From positions 3,348,001-3,412,000 of the forward strand of contig BSYQ01000009.1 in the NCBI GenBank assembly GCA_030272585.1: a DNA stretch of 64,000 nt, read 5' to 3'. The translations under genes were made by a program, and so were the position numbers. The notes below the pieces were generated by a model. The model saw only the letters and a program-made list of their open reading frames with translations. It was not told the origin of the DNA and searched no databases. Of the stretch, positions 34,324 through 46,800 are shown piece after piece. Numbering within the stretch: position 1 is the first letter of the stretch; each line of letters opens with the position of its first letter. The stretch comes from Bryopsis sp. KO-2023. Taxonomy: Eukaryota > Chlorophyta > Ulvophyceae > Bryopsidales > Bryopsidaceae.

Positions 34324-36116
34324 TCATTTCTTCGATCCGCCAAAGCCCGAAAACCCCATCAAAGCCGCAGCCTCGCTGTCCAGCCCTTCTCCATCATCAT
34401 CCTCATCGTCCTGACATCCAAACAAAAATCAAATTCCATCAAGTTTTGCTTCTTGAAAGAAGTCCCCAGCAAGCACTTGTTCAACTACACCCCCCCAAAT
34501 AAAAAAAAAAGAAAAAGACAAAGAGAAAGAGAAAAAAAAAATATGACGAACCCAAAGAAAGTGGTGGAAAACTGCGTACATTTTGCTCTTTTTTCCTTCG
34601 TTTGGAATCTTTTTCATCGACAGCATCGCCTGATTCCAAAAGCCCCACCGGCCCTTCCAACTCCAATCGATCTGACATCGATCCAAGTCTGTCATGGCCA
34701 CGCTTTTTCCCATCTTTATGCATTTCCAGTCTCTTTTTGACCTAGCAAACCAACAAAAAAGATGACTTTCAAAAACAAATCAGCACAATTTTCCCGATCC
34801 CTATTGGAAAAAAAAACACTCTCTACTCCCCAATAATGAACTCAACTACTAATGTCAATAGAACGTATCTTCTGAAAAAAAAAATGCTGGTTCAGGAAGA
34901 TGAAAGTTAGAGCGGAGTGCCTGTGAATTTTTTTTATTTTATTTTATTGAGAAAAAATCATCAATCGAAGAACCTACCTGGTCAACCGTCGATCGCTCCA
35001 CTCTCATCGACATTCCCAACGCTCTGTTGTGCCATTTCCCATTGATGTGGTCCAGGTAAGATTGTGAATCTCTTAAAATACAATCGCACACGCTGCAATA
35101 GTACCCAGCCTGCAGACACACAAACACAGTGATCGCATTTTCAAAACAAAAATCGATATCGTCGATCGCTATACCCCGGAACAGCAAATTTCACAAAACT
35201 GACATTTCATTCCCCCTCCGTCTTCCACTGAAAACATCTTGTTACTTTTTGCTTTCATCCTGGGGATATCAAATCTTGTCATCGTTGGTTGCCCGAAACA
35301 TAATCGAGATGGAAAGATGGCCGCAAAGTTTTTTTCAAATTTTTGCAGCGCAACTATGCGAGTCTGGTGTGTTGAGTATCGGGATACCTGTTGATTGAGC
35401 GGAGTGTTCAGAGTTATGACTTGCGTTTTTCCCAGTCTGGATGTCAAATCCAATTGAAAATCCCGAGCCTTTAGGTGCGATCGCTGAACGATGAGTCCTT
35501 GATGCAAAGGGTCTCTCTCTGCAATTAAAAAAAACAACAACAGAAAAAAAACCTTGAAACTTCCAACGGCTGTTTCCCCTTTGATCCATCCCCGCACGAA
35601 AAAAAAAGCAATAACAAATGCTTTAAATAAAAATATGATAACAGCATAAGAAAATATCCAAACGAAGACACTGACCAACTGATCAGAAATCATTTATCCA
35701 GATTTTCACTAAAATTTCAATACGAAAGAGAGAGTCCCTACCCCATCGTCGTCGCCGCTTGGCATCCATCGGATTCTCCTCTTTTTCCTTTTCCTGGAAA
35801 ATTCACGAACTCACCTTGCATAATTTATGAGAGGAAAAAGTCACCTCAATTCATTTTGATATGAATACATACAGACAACTAAAGAAAAAAAAAAGAAAAG
35901 AGAGAGAGAGGCAGGAAAAGATCTCACCAGTTCTTCGCGTTCAGCTGCTCGTTCCGCATACTCTTCCTTATCCCATGTCCGGCGATTTGTATTGTCCACT
36001 CCCGTTCCCTGTAATTTCGTATAGACGAAAACAACGGATACGATGGGGGTTACTTTGTTGCAACCGAGAGTGCAAGCAAGAGGGGCAACCGTCGAACTCA
36101 CGCTCACCTTCCCCAT
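34324..36116 (-). CDS. SNU23: SNU23/ZMAT2-type U4/U6.U5 tri-snRNP zinc-finger protein
   Basis: SNU23 (ZMAT2 in animals) belongs to the spliceosomal B complex in the nucleus. Seven exons, 36116-36108, 36008-35928, 35793-35742, 35518-35388, 35109-34978, 34741-34580 and 34410-34324, give a 217-residue frame. Signatures in order: NRRTWDKEEYAERAAERE, then LKARDFQLDLTSRLGKTQVI, then a matrin/U1-type zinc finger with intact ligands (YYCSVCDC...DHINGKWH) running into LGMSMRVERSTVDQVKKR, and a C-terminal acidic tail ending MGFSGFGGSKK. The first coding exon is only nine bases (Met-Gly-Lys). The GTGAGC donor and TTACAG acceptor around it are clear, and skipping the intron gives the family N terminus. 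Confidence 0.94.
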
Positions 36117-36509
36117 TGTCGCTACCGAGACGCAAGAAAATCTGCACCCCTAAAACACTCGAAAAAAAAAGCACAGAAAACTACAAACTGGAAGAGAGTG
36201 GAAAAGCCCTGGATACAACGGGAGTGGTACCAAATCCACCCAAACGCGTGCAAAAAAGTCAGACTGGGCGACGTCAGCATCCATATCACCTAGGGGGGGT
36301 GGGTTACGGAGTCCTTCGCTTTAAAAATAGCGAAGGAAACCACGTGGCACCTGTCGTATATTTCTGTTTGGATATTTAGGAACAAGAGGGCGGGGTTGGT
36401 GTTCTCTTCACTGACGGTCGAGCGTTGGAAAGCGGGAGAAAAACTGGTCGAGGAACTGGGTCAGGTTGGAGACGAACATATTGAGCAGAGAAGCAAAGAA
36501 CGGTGAAAA
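36117..36509. promoter_or_regulatory. Divergent promoter region of SNU23 and Y14
   Basis: The 393 bases between the two start codons contain a GACGTCA-like motif near 36271, a CACGTG G-box core near 36341, and a 9-bp perfect inverted repeat at 36312-36320 and 36329-36337 around TTAAAAAT. Both genes encode mRNA-splicing related proteins, so co-regulation is plausible but inferred. Confidence 0.5.
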
Positions 36510-38493
36510 ATGGGTGACTACGATGAGATGGAGGTCGAGACAGCTGATAATCCCCCGAGGCTGAAGTCCACGATTCAAAGGGTGAGGAGATCGACGTCGA
36601 AGAAAGGGGGTGCCTATGTTCGTCTCTTCTGCGTTAATTATTTTTGGGAAAAAAAAGGAGAAACACACGAACGTTCACCCGCCTTGATCACGTTACGTCA
36701 CGTTACGTCACGTTACGTCACGTTACGTTATGGTTCTCATATTCTCTGGTCAATACAGATATTCTCTTGGTTGCTTTCGAGCGACCTCCCTCTACCTCCA
36801 GTGGGGTTGCCTGGATTTCACTACACTTTTTGTTTGGGGGGGGGGGGGGGGGTAATGCATGCATTTTTTTCCCCTCTCTTGGTTGAGTGAGGAGAGAACA
36901 CACACTGTTGATGGGGGAGAGATTTCCTGCTGTGATTTTAATCTATATTTTGCGCTTTTTTTAATAGTATTTGAGAAAGTCATAAAAAAACAATAACCAG
37001 GAAAGCAAAGAAAAAGTCAGTTGAGACTCGAGTAGTATTTTCCTTAGAGTTGCTGGAGTTTCTCTGTGAATAGGTATGATGTTGGAGTCAGTTTAATTCT
37101 AGTGAAATGTTTATATAAAAAAAAGCATTCGCACTCATCTGGTTTCATGGTTTTTTTTGTTTTTTTTTATCTGAAAGTAAACGCATTCTGCTCTCTTGTG
37201 GTTTTTTTTTTTCTTCTTGAAGGGAACGTACAGGGAGGATGCTCCACGTTTTGGAGGAGCGTCGAAAGAGGTTCCAAAAGCAACAGGCCCTGCAAAATGT
37301 AACCGACAAAAATCAGATGTCCATCCATTCTAATCAGACCAGCAAAATTTTCAATCGAAGAGTCTTCAGCTTTTTTCATTTTTTCATCTTTTTTTTTGGA
37401 ACAGTTAGGAAAAGTTGTGTCACATTTTGAAGAATAATGAGGGTGCGATGAATCGCTCCTTTAATTTTTTGTTTTTTCTTGGGGAAGGTGTCGAGTGACA
37501 AACGATCATGTATTATATAATATGATATTCCAATTCGTCAGGGATTCGTTTGCTTCTCGAATTAACATTGGTAATTTGAATTTATTTATTTTATTTATTT
37601 TGGGTTTGTTTTGCTTCCAGCTGTGGAGGGATGGGTGGTATTTGTAACAGGAATTCACGAAGAATCTAGAGACGAGGATCTTCACGAAGCTTTTGCTGGT
37701 AGGAGATTTCCCCCCCCCCCCAAAAAAAAATAAAAATAAAAATAAAAATCGAACTGTTGAGTTGCATTCAAGCATTGTGACAATATTTTTCTGGTGTTGA
37801 AAAATATGGAATTTGGACAAATCGCTGAGGTGGAAGTACACCGAATGTTGACAGTGCCAGATTTTAGAATGATGTGTTGCATTGAAGATGAATTCTTGTG
37901 GTAGATTGATTAGCTTTACAGCCTTGTATTTGAACAGTTTATTTTTTTTGGTGTGAAAATGCAGAGTATGGAGACATCAAGAATCTTTACTTGAATTTGG
38001 ATAGGCAGACAGGATTTGTGAAGGTATGTTTATTCATGTTGCATTGATGAGCACGGCAATGGCGATCAAGTGTCTCCAATGCTTGTGCTGTCATTCTTGG
38101 GCAGAAAATACAATAGTTCGAATCTATCAGTTGAGAAGGATCAAAAGCAGAAACTAGCGACAAGAAATCTCAAGAAATTTGCTCACTGAAATTCTCTTCC
38201 TCATGTGATGGGAAATTTTTTACTAGCGATGTGTAAAGCCAGACGCAATTTGCCTGTTTTTTTATATATTTTTAACGTAGTTCAATGTTAATTCTATAAC
38301 TATACAATATTCTAAGAATGATTTTTTTTTCTTTTTTTTTTTTTCCTCGTAGGGCTATGCTATTATCGAGTACGGAGAGTTTGAGCATGCGGAAACGGCT
38401 GCAAAACATATGAATGGAGCAGAACTCTTGGGCCAACAATTGAGGGTAGATTTCGCATTCAGCAACGGAGCGATCAACAAACGAAGAAGATGA
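36510..38493 (+). CDS. Y14: Y14/RBM8A, exon-junction-complex RNA-binding protein
   Basis: Y14 pairs with Mago in the exon junction complex that marks spliced mRNA. Five exons, 36510-36581, 37223-37298, 37621-37698, 37965-38023 and 38353-38493, give a 141-residue frame ending in TGA. The N-terminal part has the Y14 signature PRLKSTIQR. The RRM starts at [15 protein letters not shown], has the helix and strand [13 protein letters not shown], the RNP1-like RQTGFVKGYAIIEY and ends [16 protein letters not shown]. The C-terminal tail is short (NGAINKRRR), without the long Arg/Ser tail of plant relatives. The first donor (CAAAGG/GTGAGG) was chosen because it alone keeps the frame into exon 2. Confidence 0.95.
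36689..36730 (+). repeat. 10-bp tandem repeat (CGTTACGTCA) in Y14 intron 1
   Basis: Three exact units at 36691-36720 plus partial units on each side. Each unit carries ACGTCA, the half of a bZIP-type site. Confidence 0.95.
37710..37730. repeat. C12-A9 homopolymer junction in Y14 intron
   Basis: A C run followed directly by an A run, just after the third exon of Y14. One member of the recurring T(n)G(n)/C(n)A(n) class. Confidence 0.9.
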
Positions 38494-39535
38494 TCTCTCT
38501 GTGTGCTTTCGTTTTTTTCTTCTTCTTCAATCCTCCAGATTTTCTTGTTTCTAGTTAGCTCATGGCTCTGATGGGATGTTGTTGTTGACCAACACAGGGT
38601 ATGGTGGAAAAAAAATACCTCATGTGATTTTTTTCCCCTTCTGATGGATACATTCGGAGAGGAGAGGATGGTGGTGGTGGTGGTGTGTGTAGAGTATTGC
38701 AGTTTAGCTTCTTGTTGTTTTTGCGTTGGCCTCCGGAGCATAATTTTACACGTGTCCTTATTGGTTGCAACCGATCAGGGGGCAGAACCCCCCCCCAAAA
38801 AAATTGCATCCACCCAGCAGACACTCTCCTGACTAAAAAAATGAGAATTTACCTGAGTCCCAAGCAGTGTCCCTAAATAGGGAAAAGAATAGCTGTCTCC
38901 CTTTGTGGCCCAATTTGTTCCGAAAAAATGAGAATGTGGCCAACTCTGATGATATAAATTATCAGTTTGGAACAAAAACATTGATTTTCCTGTATTGGTT
39001 GTGAGTTCTGTGGCATCGTCCATTGGTTTCTTGGATGTGGCCCTACCAAACTTCTGGTGGATGCGGCCCTTTTCTGGCCCAAGAATTATCCTTTAAAAAT
39101 CGGTTTCGACCCTACTGCGGCCCCAAGTATTGCCAGACATTTTTTTTTGGAAACCATAATCGGTAAGAAAAAAAACTACTGGTCTGAAGATGCAGCAGCA
39201 GAAGATAGTAGTTTTTGTGCGACTGTTTCAAGCATCTGCGGTGACTGAAACTGGCAATATTAAGTGTTAAGAAGGAGCCATCCTTACAAATCATAAACAC
39301 TCATATTAAAGAAAACAGCTATCAGATACATCCAGAGAACATCTCATTTTCTCTGCTTGGCCTAACAAGTCTTGACGACAAAAAGAATTATCCGCAGACG
39401 AATTGACAAAAAAAAAAGACTGCACTGCTGCTGACTTCCAACCCTTTCTTTGCAAAAGGCCACCTCCTTGCTTTGACAGAAAAGCTCATGTGGACTGAGG
39501 GAAGGCGAGGTTATTATTCTCTGGAAAAACCCATA
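38494..39535. other. Spacer between convergent Y14 and the secreted-protein gene
   Basis: About 1 kb without a recognised gene. The central part is dispersed repeat copy B (38858-39128), and a C9-A7 junction lies at 38788-38803. Confidence 0.6.
38858..39128 (-). repeat. Dispersed repeat, copy B
   Basis: Reverse complement aligns collinearly with 2755-3045 (copy A). The shared blocks are listed at copy A. The two copies are in opposite orientation, 36 kb apart, both in intergenic DNA. Confidence 0.7.
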
Positions 39536-40628
39536 CTAAGCAGTTGCAAGAGATCGCATGCATTCGATGAACTTGTAATAGCAGTGGTAGGGGTCTTGAC
39601 CTCTGATGCAATTTTTGAAGTCCCCCTTGCAATCCGGCGTTTTCTGGGGCCCCGTAGCTTTCGGCTCTATGCATAGACCGACAAATTTCCCAGATTCGAA
39701 GCTGCATTCCTTTTCGTTGCTTTCCAAGTTGACCCCACACTGCACAGCCTCCAAGATCCCTCTGACTGCCTCACCGATCAGCGAAGCCAGCTCCACCTTC
39801 CCAGAGGAAAACAAAAGTATAGTTTCAAGTAACCAATATCACCCCATTCTCACTCTTTTCGGTTTCATCGTTTTCGTTTTCAACACATGGAAGTGACTGG
39901 AAAATTTCCAGTCTAGAATATGGTTTGGAGGATGTGCCTTCAATCACATGGCTTTGAATTGATTTGCATGTTGAGATTTGTTCAAGAAGAGTAAAGTTAT
40001 GGCTCCAACAGTACAATCAAATGCAAAATCCAACCATAACCAAAGTTGATGTGGGTTCCTTGAAAACCGATTTACTCGAATCACCACAAAATTAAAAAAG
40101 CAATCAACGCACAGCAGAAGGCAGTCCACCCGCCAGCTTCCCCAGATCAACGCATCCTCCCCTGCTCACCCAACCTCGTTGCCTCTCCCTTCGTTCGACC
40201 AACCTCATGATTTCCCACTCACGTGCAGCGAACCACGCATCAGCCATGGTCCGATACGCGCCGTCGACCTCACTCAAAACACCTGCCTTCACCATCATTT
40301 TTATCGCCTCTCCTACAATCCCTGGCACATCCTCAGCTGTGGCGATCGCCTCAGCGACACAGTTTTCGGTCGCGGCGCGAGTCTCTGAAATCGCGAGGGA
40401 AAACGCCACCGCCAGGCCTGACACTTGTTCCGCATTCGGGCCACTCCCAGCGCCGCAATCGATTACATCGGACACCGCCGTTGCAACGGAGGTGGCGACG
40501 GCTTCCGAGATCGCGTTTTCGGGGTCCGTGGCGGCCATTGCGCGTGCCATGCAAGCATCCAAATCCTGTGCGGCGCTGTAGGAACTCTGGGCCACAAGGA
40601 GAAGCGCAAAAAAGGCCACAATGCCCAT
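39536..40628 (-). CDS. Secreted Ala-rich, Cys-containing protein (family not recognised)
   Basis: Two exons, 40628-40170 and 39796-39536, form an intact 239-residue frame with a GTGAGC donor and TAG stop. It starts with a signal peptide (MGIVAFFALLLVAQSSYSAA). The first mature part is alanine-rich and helical, with DLDACMARAMAATDPENAIS and a repeat-like AVATSVATAVSDVIDC. The second exon is cysteine-rich: an EAVQCGVN segment, CSFESGKFVGLC, then CKGDFKNCIRG and YHCYYKFIECM. Ten or so cysteines suggest disulfides in the secretory route or cell wall. I do not recognise a family, and I propose no activity. Confidence 0.72.
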
Positions 40629-41387
40629 CCTTACCCGAAAAGATACACGAAGAGAAAGTTTGGACAGGCGACGGCGGGTCCCTTTTTTTTCCAGAAAAGG
40701 ATACAAGGGGTCAGGAACGAGACATGCAAGCCGTTGAGTACCGCACTCGTTGAGTTCCCTCCGCGTGACCTTGGGCAGGGGTGTTGTGACATCGCAAAGG
40801 CACAAGGTAAGTCGAACTTACAGAGCTTAAAAGAAGCAGCCAAACTTACTACCCAATCTCAAACAAATATATATCCTTGCTTGATTACAAAATTGCATGT
40901 TGTCTGAGGAGCCACTCCACCGTTGGTAGTTACTTACCTCAGGAACGTTTCAGCAACGGGTGGTCAGACAGGTTTTTGATGGCTTGATTCGATGTTGAGC
41001 GATCAAGAAAATCTGTATTAGTGAAACCAGAACACTCCCTCTGGTGTCCACAGAAGTTCTGTGACACCCCCTGGACCTGACAATTCTCAAACATGAAAAT
41101 CTCCAATCCTACTCCAATCGTCAGTAGAACGTCATATTCTCGAAAACCCACCCCGCACTTTTCTTTTTGCCCCTTCTCCCAAGAGCAAGCTTCCTTTGTT
41201 CGCCGCCACCATTTGTCTGTCGCGAATTGGCGGGGATTCATCAAGGATCAGTCCTGCGATTCAGATCAGTGGCGTCAGTTGCTGGCTCCGCAAAGTGAAA
41301 ACGATTCACCCCCCTTTATCCACAAGCCAGTGATTCGTCTCTTCGCCTCTTTCCCCCTTCGTACAGCTCTTTCCTCACGGCGTAGCC
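40629..41387. promoter_or_regulatory. Divergent spacer between the secreted-protein gene and CURT1
   Basis: About 760 bases that must contain both promoters. The part near CURT1 is pyrimidine-rich. No specific element is convincing. Confidence 0.4.
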
Positions 41388-42737
41388 ATGGCTTCCACCA
41401 CCAAGTGCTTGGCGTCCACTTCCTCCCCATGCCAGATCCGGGCTCCTCTCGGAAGCTCCTCCAGGATGCTTTCGCTCGTGCCCAGCTCCGTCAGGAGGAC
41501 CGTAAGTGACCGTATTTCGCTTTTGTCTCCGGATTCCCCCCCGGTAATACGCACGCTCTCTCGCATCCCGCCCTTCTTGTGAAACGTCGACGTAACGACG
41601 AACTTCTTGAGCAGCGCGCGCGGACTTGACATTTTTCGTACGTGGGCACTGCGGAAAAGAGTGAACTCGGGGGATTGCGAGTTAAAAAACAGGTGGACGT
41701 GACGCTGTTGGGTACGTTCTCTGCTGTTGTCCGCAGGTGCCCTTGAGATCCACCGTTGTGGTTCGCGCCGAGGCCAAGAAAGAGGATAGCACCTCTTCTA
41801 CTTCTTCTTCTTCTTCCGCTGGTTCCACGGTAGACTTCGACGCTATCGTCAAGGATTTGACCGAGAAGGTATACTCGCGGGGTTTCAACCGATTCGCTTC
41901 GACTCTCGTTACCCCTCGTGCGATTTCACCCTTGCCAACGTGTGGTCCCGATGATGGATATTCTCTCACCATTTTCCTTTTTGGTTTGGACTCCTCCAGT
42001 GGGACGCCGTCGACGATAAGAGCACCATCGCTCTGTACACCGGAGGTGCAGTGGCCCTCCTCTGGGTCACCTCCAGCTTGGTGAACGCCGTGAACGGACT
42101 TCCATTGGTATGTTCCGTCAGTGAAACCCACACAACTCTCCAAAAAAGAAACACCATTTCCTCACAAAGTCCATCCTTTGTGGAGTGATGTGGATGGTTG
42201 GACCTCAACTGAGTTGTGCTCCTTTTCTTTTTTTGCCCTTCAGTTGCCCAAGTTTCTCGAGCTCGTGGGGCTTGTGTATTCTTCCTGGTTTGTCTACAGA
42301 TACCTCCTGTTCAAGGTGAGGTCAAACCTGACCATTTTTGGCACAATATGTATGTGTGTGCATCAACCTTTCATTCAAACTCTCTCTCAATGCCAAGGGA
42401 ACAAAAGAGATCTGGGAGATCTTGCAACATGCAGATCTGGGATCTGGGCAAGATTAAACTCCTTCCATCTGCAAGACTAGAAAAATTCAAAATGGCCTTG
42501 GTGCTCTTAGATTCAAATTTCAGAGTGTCTTTAAACATGATCAATGCATCAGGTGGGGAAAAAAAACTATCGACAAAAGTAAAAGTGGAAAGTTGTTGAG
42601 GGGAAGGGAAATGCATTTGTGGAAAGGTGTTTGATACTAGCTCTGGTGATTGTGTGTTATTTTTTTTGCAGTCGAGCCGTGAGGAGCTCCTCGCTGATAT
42701 CGATGAGCTCAAGAAGAAGGTTTCTGGGGATGAGTAA
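41388..42737 (+). CDS. CURT1: CURT1/CAAD-type thylakoid curvature protein
   Basis: CURT1 proteins oligomerise at grana margins and bend thylakoid membranes. Five exons, 41388-41501, 41737-41868, 42000-42107, 42244-42315 and 42672-42737, give 163 residues ending in TAA. A transit peptide rich in Ser and Thr ends near TVVVRAEAKK. After a Ser-rich acidic linker comes an amphipathic helix (DFDAIVKDLTEKWDAVDDK), two membrane helices (ALYTGGAVALLWVTSSLVNA and LVGLVYSSWFVYRYLLF) and the C-terminal amphipathic helix SSREELLADIDELKKKVSG. Domain order and length match the plant proteins. All exon junctions keep phase 0. Confidence 0.95.
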
Positions 42738-43831
42738 AAAGGAAATGTGACAGTTTTACTGCGAAAATCTAGGAAGGCACAAAAGTGATGGATAGGTAAC
42801 CTCTAATGAAAGCGATAGCGATGTTGATGGTAGTAATGATGATATCCTAGCAACACCCAATGGATGAATCGACCTGAACAAGGTTACGTTAGAAAGCAAA
42901 GAAAAAAGGGGTTGGACGCTTTTTGTAAAGAGAATCGCCGGTGCTGTACTCATGCTGTGCTCTTCCGAGTTACGTTTGGTTTTTTTTCAACTGTTATTTT
43001 GTGAATGGAGAAGCTGGTTGATCTCTGCAAGAAAGCATGTGGTGTTCTGGGTTTTTCCATGTTAGGCATCCAGAAGGAAATCTGCTTTTCAAAAAGAAAC
43101 CTTGATATTTGACACTCCATGATACTACTCTTGAGGTGGTTTGAGGAAGTACAGCAAATGTCGGATGGGAAGATAAGGAACGAAATGTCGGGGCATACCG
43201 CCGCCCCCCTCTCTGTAATGTGTGTATCATCATTGAGGAGAAGGAAATGGCACGCTTTTTCTTCCTTTTATTTGGGGGGTGGTGTGTGGAGAAAATGCCT
43301 TGCGATAACAATCTTGCTAATTGTGACAATTGGTCATCATGCTGTTCCATGTCCCTGCAATAAATGGATTTTAACACCGCAAACACGACTAGCCACCATG
43401 TGCTGATGGGTGGGATCATTCTTTATCATTTGTTCGGAGAACTTGCCTCTTGGACGAGAGCTGTGAAAAATCATTCATTTCATCTTGAAGTGTTGGCAAT
43501 ACTGCGCCATCAATCTGAGTTTCTGAGACAGACTGCCAGTAGTGAAGCAGGCAAGGTTCAAAATGTAGACAGAAAGGCAAAAACATTGAGGGGTCTTTTC
43601 GCCCCGGTGCGGAGTGAAGACAACACTTGGATTATCCTCCCACCTCCAAATTCACACTCAAATCATTAAAAAAATGGACCCCCCAGGATTCATAGGGATA
43701 CCCTCCCTTTTCTAACTCTCTTCTATGTTGGGGAATTTGATGAAAGGGTACACTGCAGAAGTCATGTTCGCCCAAGACTGAAAACAGAAAACGGAAAACA
43801 GATTGATAAGAATAAAAAATCCCATCTACAC
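42738..43831. other. Spacer between convergent CURT1 and GMP synthase
   Basis: About 1.1 kb without a recognised gene; both 3' UTRs lie at its ends. Open frames here are short and show no family similarity. Confidence 0.55.
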
Positions 43832-46800
43832 TCATTCCCATTCGATGGTTCCTGGAGGCTTGCTGGTGATGTCATACACCACCCTGTTCACCCCTTTGAC
43901 TTTGTTAACTACTCGGTTTGCTACAGTTCGCAGGAAGTCAGGCTTGAAGGGGTACCAATCGGCCGTCATGCCATCGGAGCTAGTCACAGCTCTGAGAGCG
44001 ACCACATGGGAATGAGTCCGCCTGTCGCCTTGAACCCCCACCGACCGCACCGGTAAGAAAACAGCGAAAGCCTGCAATAACAAAAAATAATAAACTCCAC
44101 AAATTCTGAGAATTTGATCTAAAAAAAAAGAAAACGTATTGCTCGCTCTGAGCACTGTATGATTGGGAGGATGCAACTGTCCTCCAACGCAAAGCATCCT
44201 TGGAATAAGTTTTCATGTCTTTTGATCATAGCGTGCCTGCCATCCGTATGTATTCTTTGGCGACTGGGACAGGGATCGCTCATTTTTGGCAAAGTCTTGT
44301 TTCCTACCTGCCAAATTTCATCATAGAGGCCAAACTCCTTTATGCAATTGATGAATTCCTCGTCCACCAATCTGAGGGTCTCGAGTCGACCCTCCAGCGT
44401 CACATCCCCCAAGATTCGCACACCCAAACCGGGTCCTGGGAACGGATGGCGTTTCGTGAACTGCTCAGGGACATTCAGCAATCGACCAAGCTTCCGGACT
44501 TCATCCTGAAAACCATGGATGAAAACAATCAATCAACCGCAAAACGATGGAACACCACAAGGATCCATCGGTGTAATTTGACAGCCTGGGATGTATGAGC
44601 ATGGCGTCCCGAAACCAAAACATACCAGAAAGAGCAACAAACTGAATTATGAAGAAATGATATCCCCCAAACCGTAGAATCTTATCACCCCGACAAGCAT
44701 CGAAACAAGTCTTGGTCCAATTTCACATTGGAAGGAGCAAAATTCTTTAATTTCCATGCGATGCCACCTCACTCCCAACAGGGGCATATTCTGACCTTGA
44801 AGAGATCACGAAGGGGTTCCACAAGCTCGAATTGTAAATCTTTCGGGAGGCCTCCAACATTGTGGTGAGATTTGATCGTGTGGCTGTGTTTCTGGCCTGA
44901 CCCGGGCGGTGGGCAAGACTCGATCACGTCTGGATACAAGGTCCCCTTTGTAACATACAAAACAGCTGAAATCAGTACATATATTTGGCAGGGAGCATCA
45001 AAACTCTGAAGTAAGATTGAACACGTTCTCAAGTTTTGCAATGCCTTTTTGTGTTTCAATCTTGACTGGATATGGTGCCCCGATGCACGGACCAACCTGA
45101 ACAAGATATTTAGGCTTGACGCCCGTCTCAGATTCGAGTTTGTCCCTGAAATCCTTGAAAGCATTGATGAATTCTGCTCCGATCGCTTTTCGTTTAGCCT
45201 CTGGGTCTGTCACCCCTTTGAGTCTTTCCAGCAGGGGGCCGCTTTGATCCACCATCGTCACGGGCAAATGCAAATGCTTTTCAAATGTTTCGGCAATTCT
45301 CTCCTTCTCCTGAATTCAACAGGAAAGACATTCAGATCCCCTTTTGTTCTGTGGATGCAAACTGTCCTGCCATTGATCCGTGGTCGAGGGCAATAGAGTT
45401 CAAAAGGCAGAAATGTTCTAATTTTACTTTTATTTTTTTTCCTTTTTCCATAATGGGGAAAAGAAATTCCACACAATTTACTCAATATATCAAAATCACG
45501 GCACGGCATCACACCACAGATATCGATGTCTGCAAAAATGCAATCAGGATTCAGGTACAACGGAACGAATGTTTTGTTTAGTGTTTCGATCCAGCAACAA
45601 ACTCGAGCTTCAAAGGAAAAAGAAGGATTCTCTTGTTTTGTGTGCATCTGGAGCTATCCCCTCAACAGCGCTCACCTTGTATCGAAGGAGCCCATTATCC
45701 ACAAACACACAATGCAAACGATCCCCCAAAACTCTGTGAACCAAGACGGCTGCAACTGTGCTGTCCACTCCACCAGACAAGGCGCAAATCACATGATCCT
45801 TGGGGCCAACCTTTGCAAAGCATCAACACAAAAATAAGCGGGCACTACTAATCCAAGTCTCCTGCTCATTGTACTTCTCTTGAAGATAGGATACACCAGA
45901 CTGGGTTACTGTAGATTCAAAAATGCCTTTTGAATTTTTGAATGTGCTCACCTTTTGTTCGATCAACCTCAACTGCTCCTCCAAGACGCTGTCCATTCCC
46001 CAGTCAGGTTTAATACCGCAAGTGTCCAAAAGGAATCGCTTCAGCAAGGCAAAGCCCCTTTCGGAATGAACCACTTCTGGATGATATTGCAATCCAAAGA
46101 ATTTTTGGGACGGCTCCTCTATTGCAACGATCACACCCTGGGTTCAGAGACCAAACGATTTTGAACATTCGATCAAGGAAATGTTACAGAAAATCGACAG
46201 CATGAAAAGAAACAAAAAAACATGTTGATTGGAGCATCTTGACCACCACTACTGCGGGAATTCTTCTGAACGCATGGTGGACATATCAAAATTGTTCTTT
46301 TCCCCATTTTATTTTATTTTATTAATTTTATTAATAACTGTTTTTCTGATTTGCAGGAGGTCGATCCTCAGTTACCCCTTCGCTTCTGGCGACAGCTTTC
46401 CATCCAGCCGGCAGTGATTTCACTTCATCCCTGTGACTCATCCATACGGTTTGCGGCCCTGGATCCTCCCCTTTGTACAGCACTGACGTCAGATCTGCCT
46501 CTATCGGCATTCGGCCATATTCCCCTCTGATAGATCCCGCCACAACCTCCCCTCCCAGAGCCTTGACCAACAATTGCATTCCGTAGCAAATCCCTATGAC
46601 TGGAATGCGCTCTTTGGAGCAGTACTCCAGAAATCCATCTGGGAGTTGGGGGGCGCCTTTGTCTGAGACTGACAAGGGGCCTCCGGAAAGAAAGATGACG
46701 CTGGGGTTCACCGCTGCGATTCTTTTCTGGACAAGGAAACAAGGAAAAAAAAACCTGAAACCAAGGGATTGAATGATGAAGGGGAATGGCAAGCAAAGGA

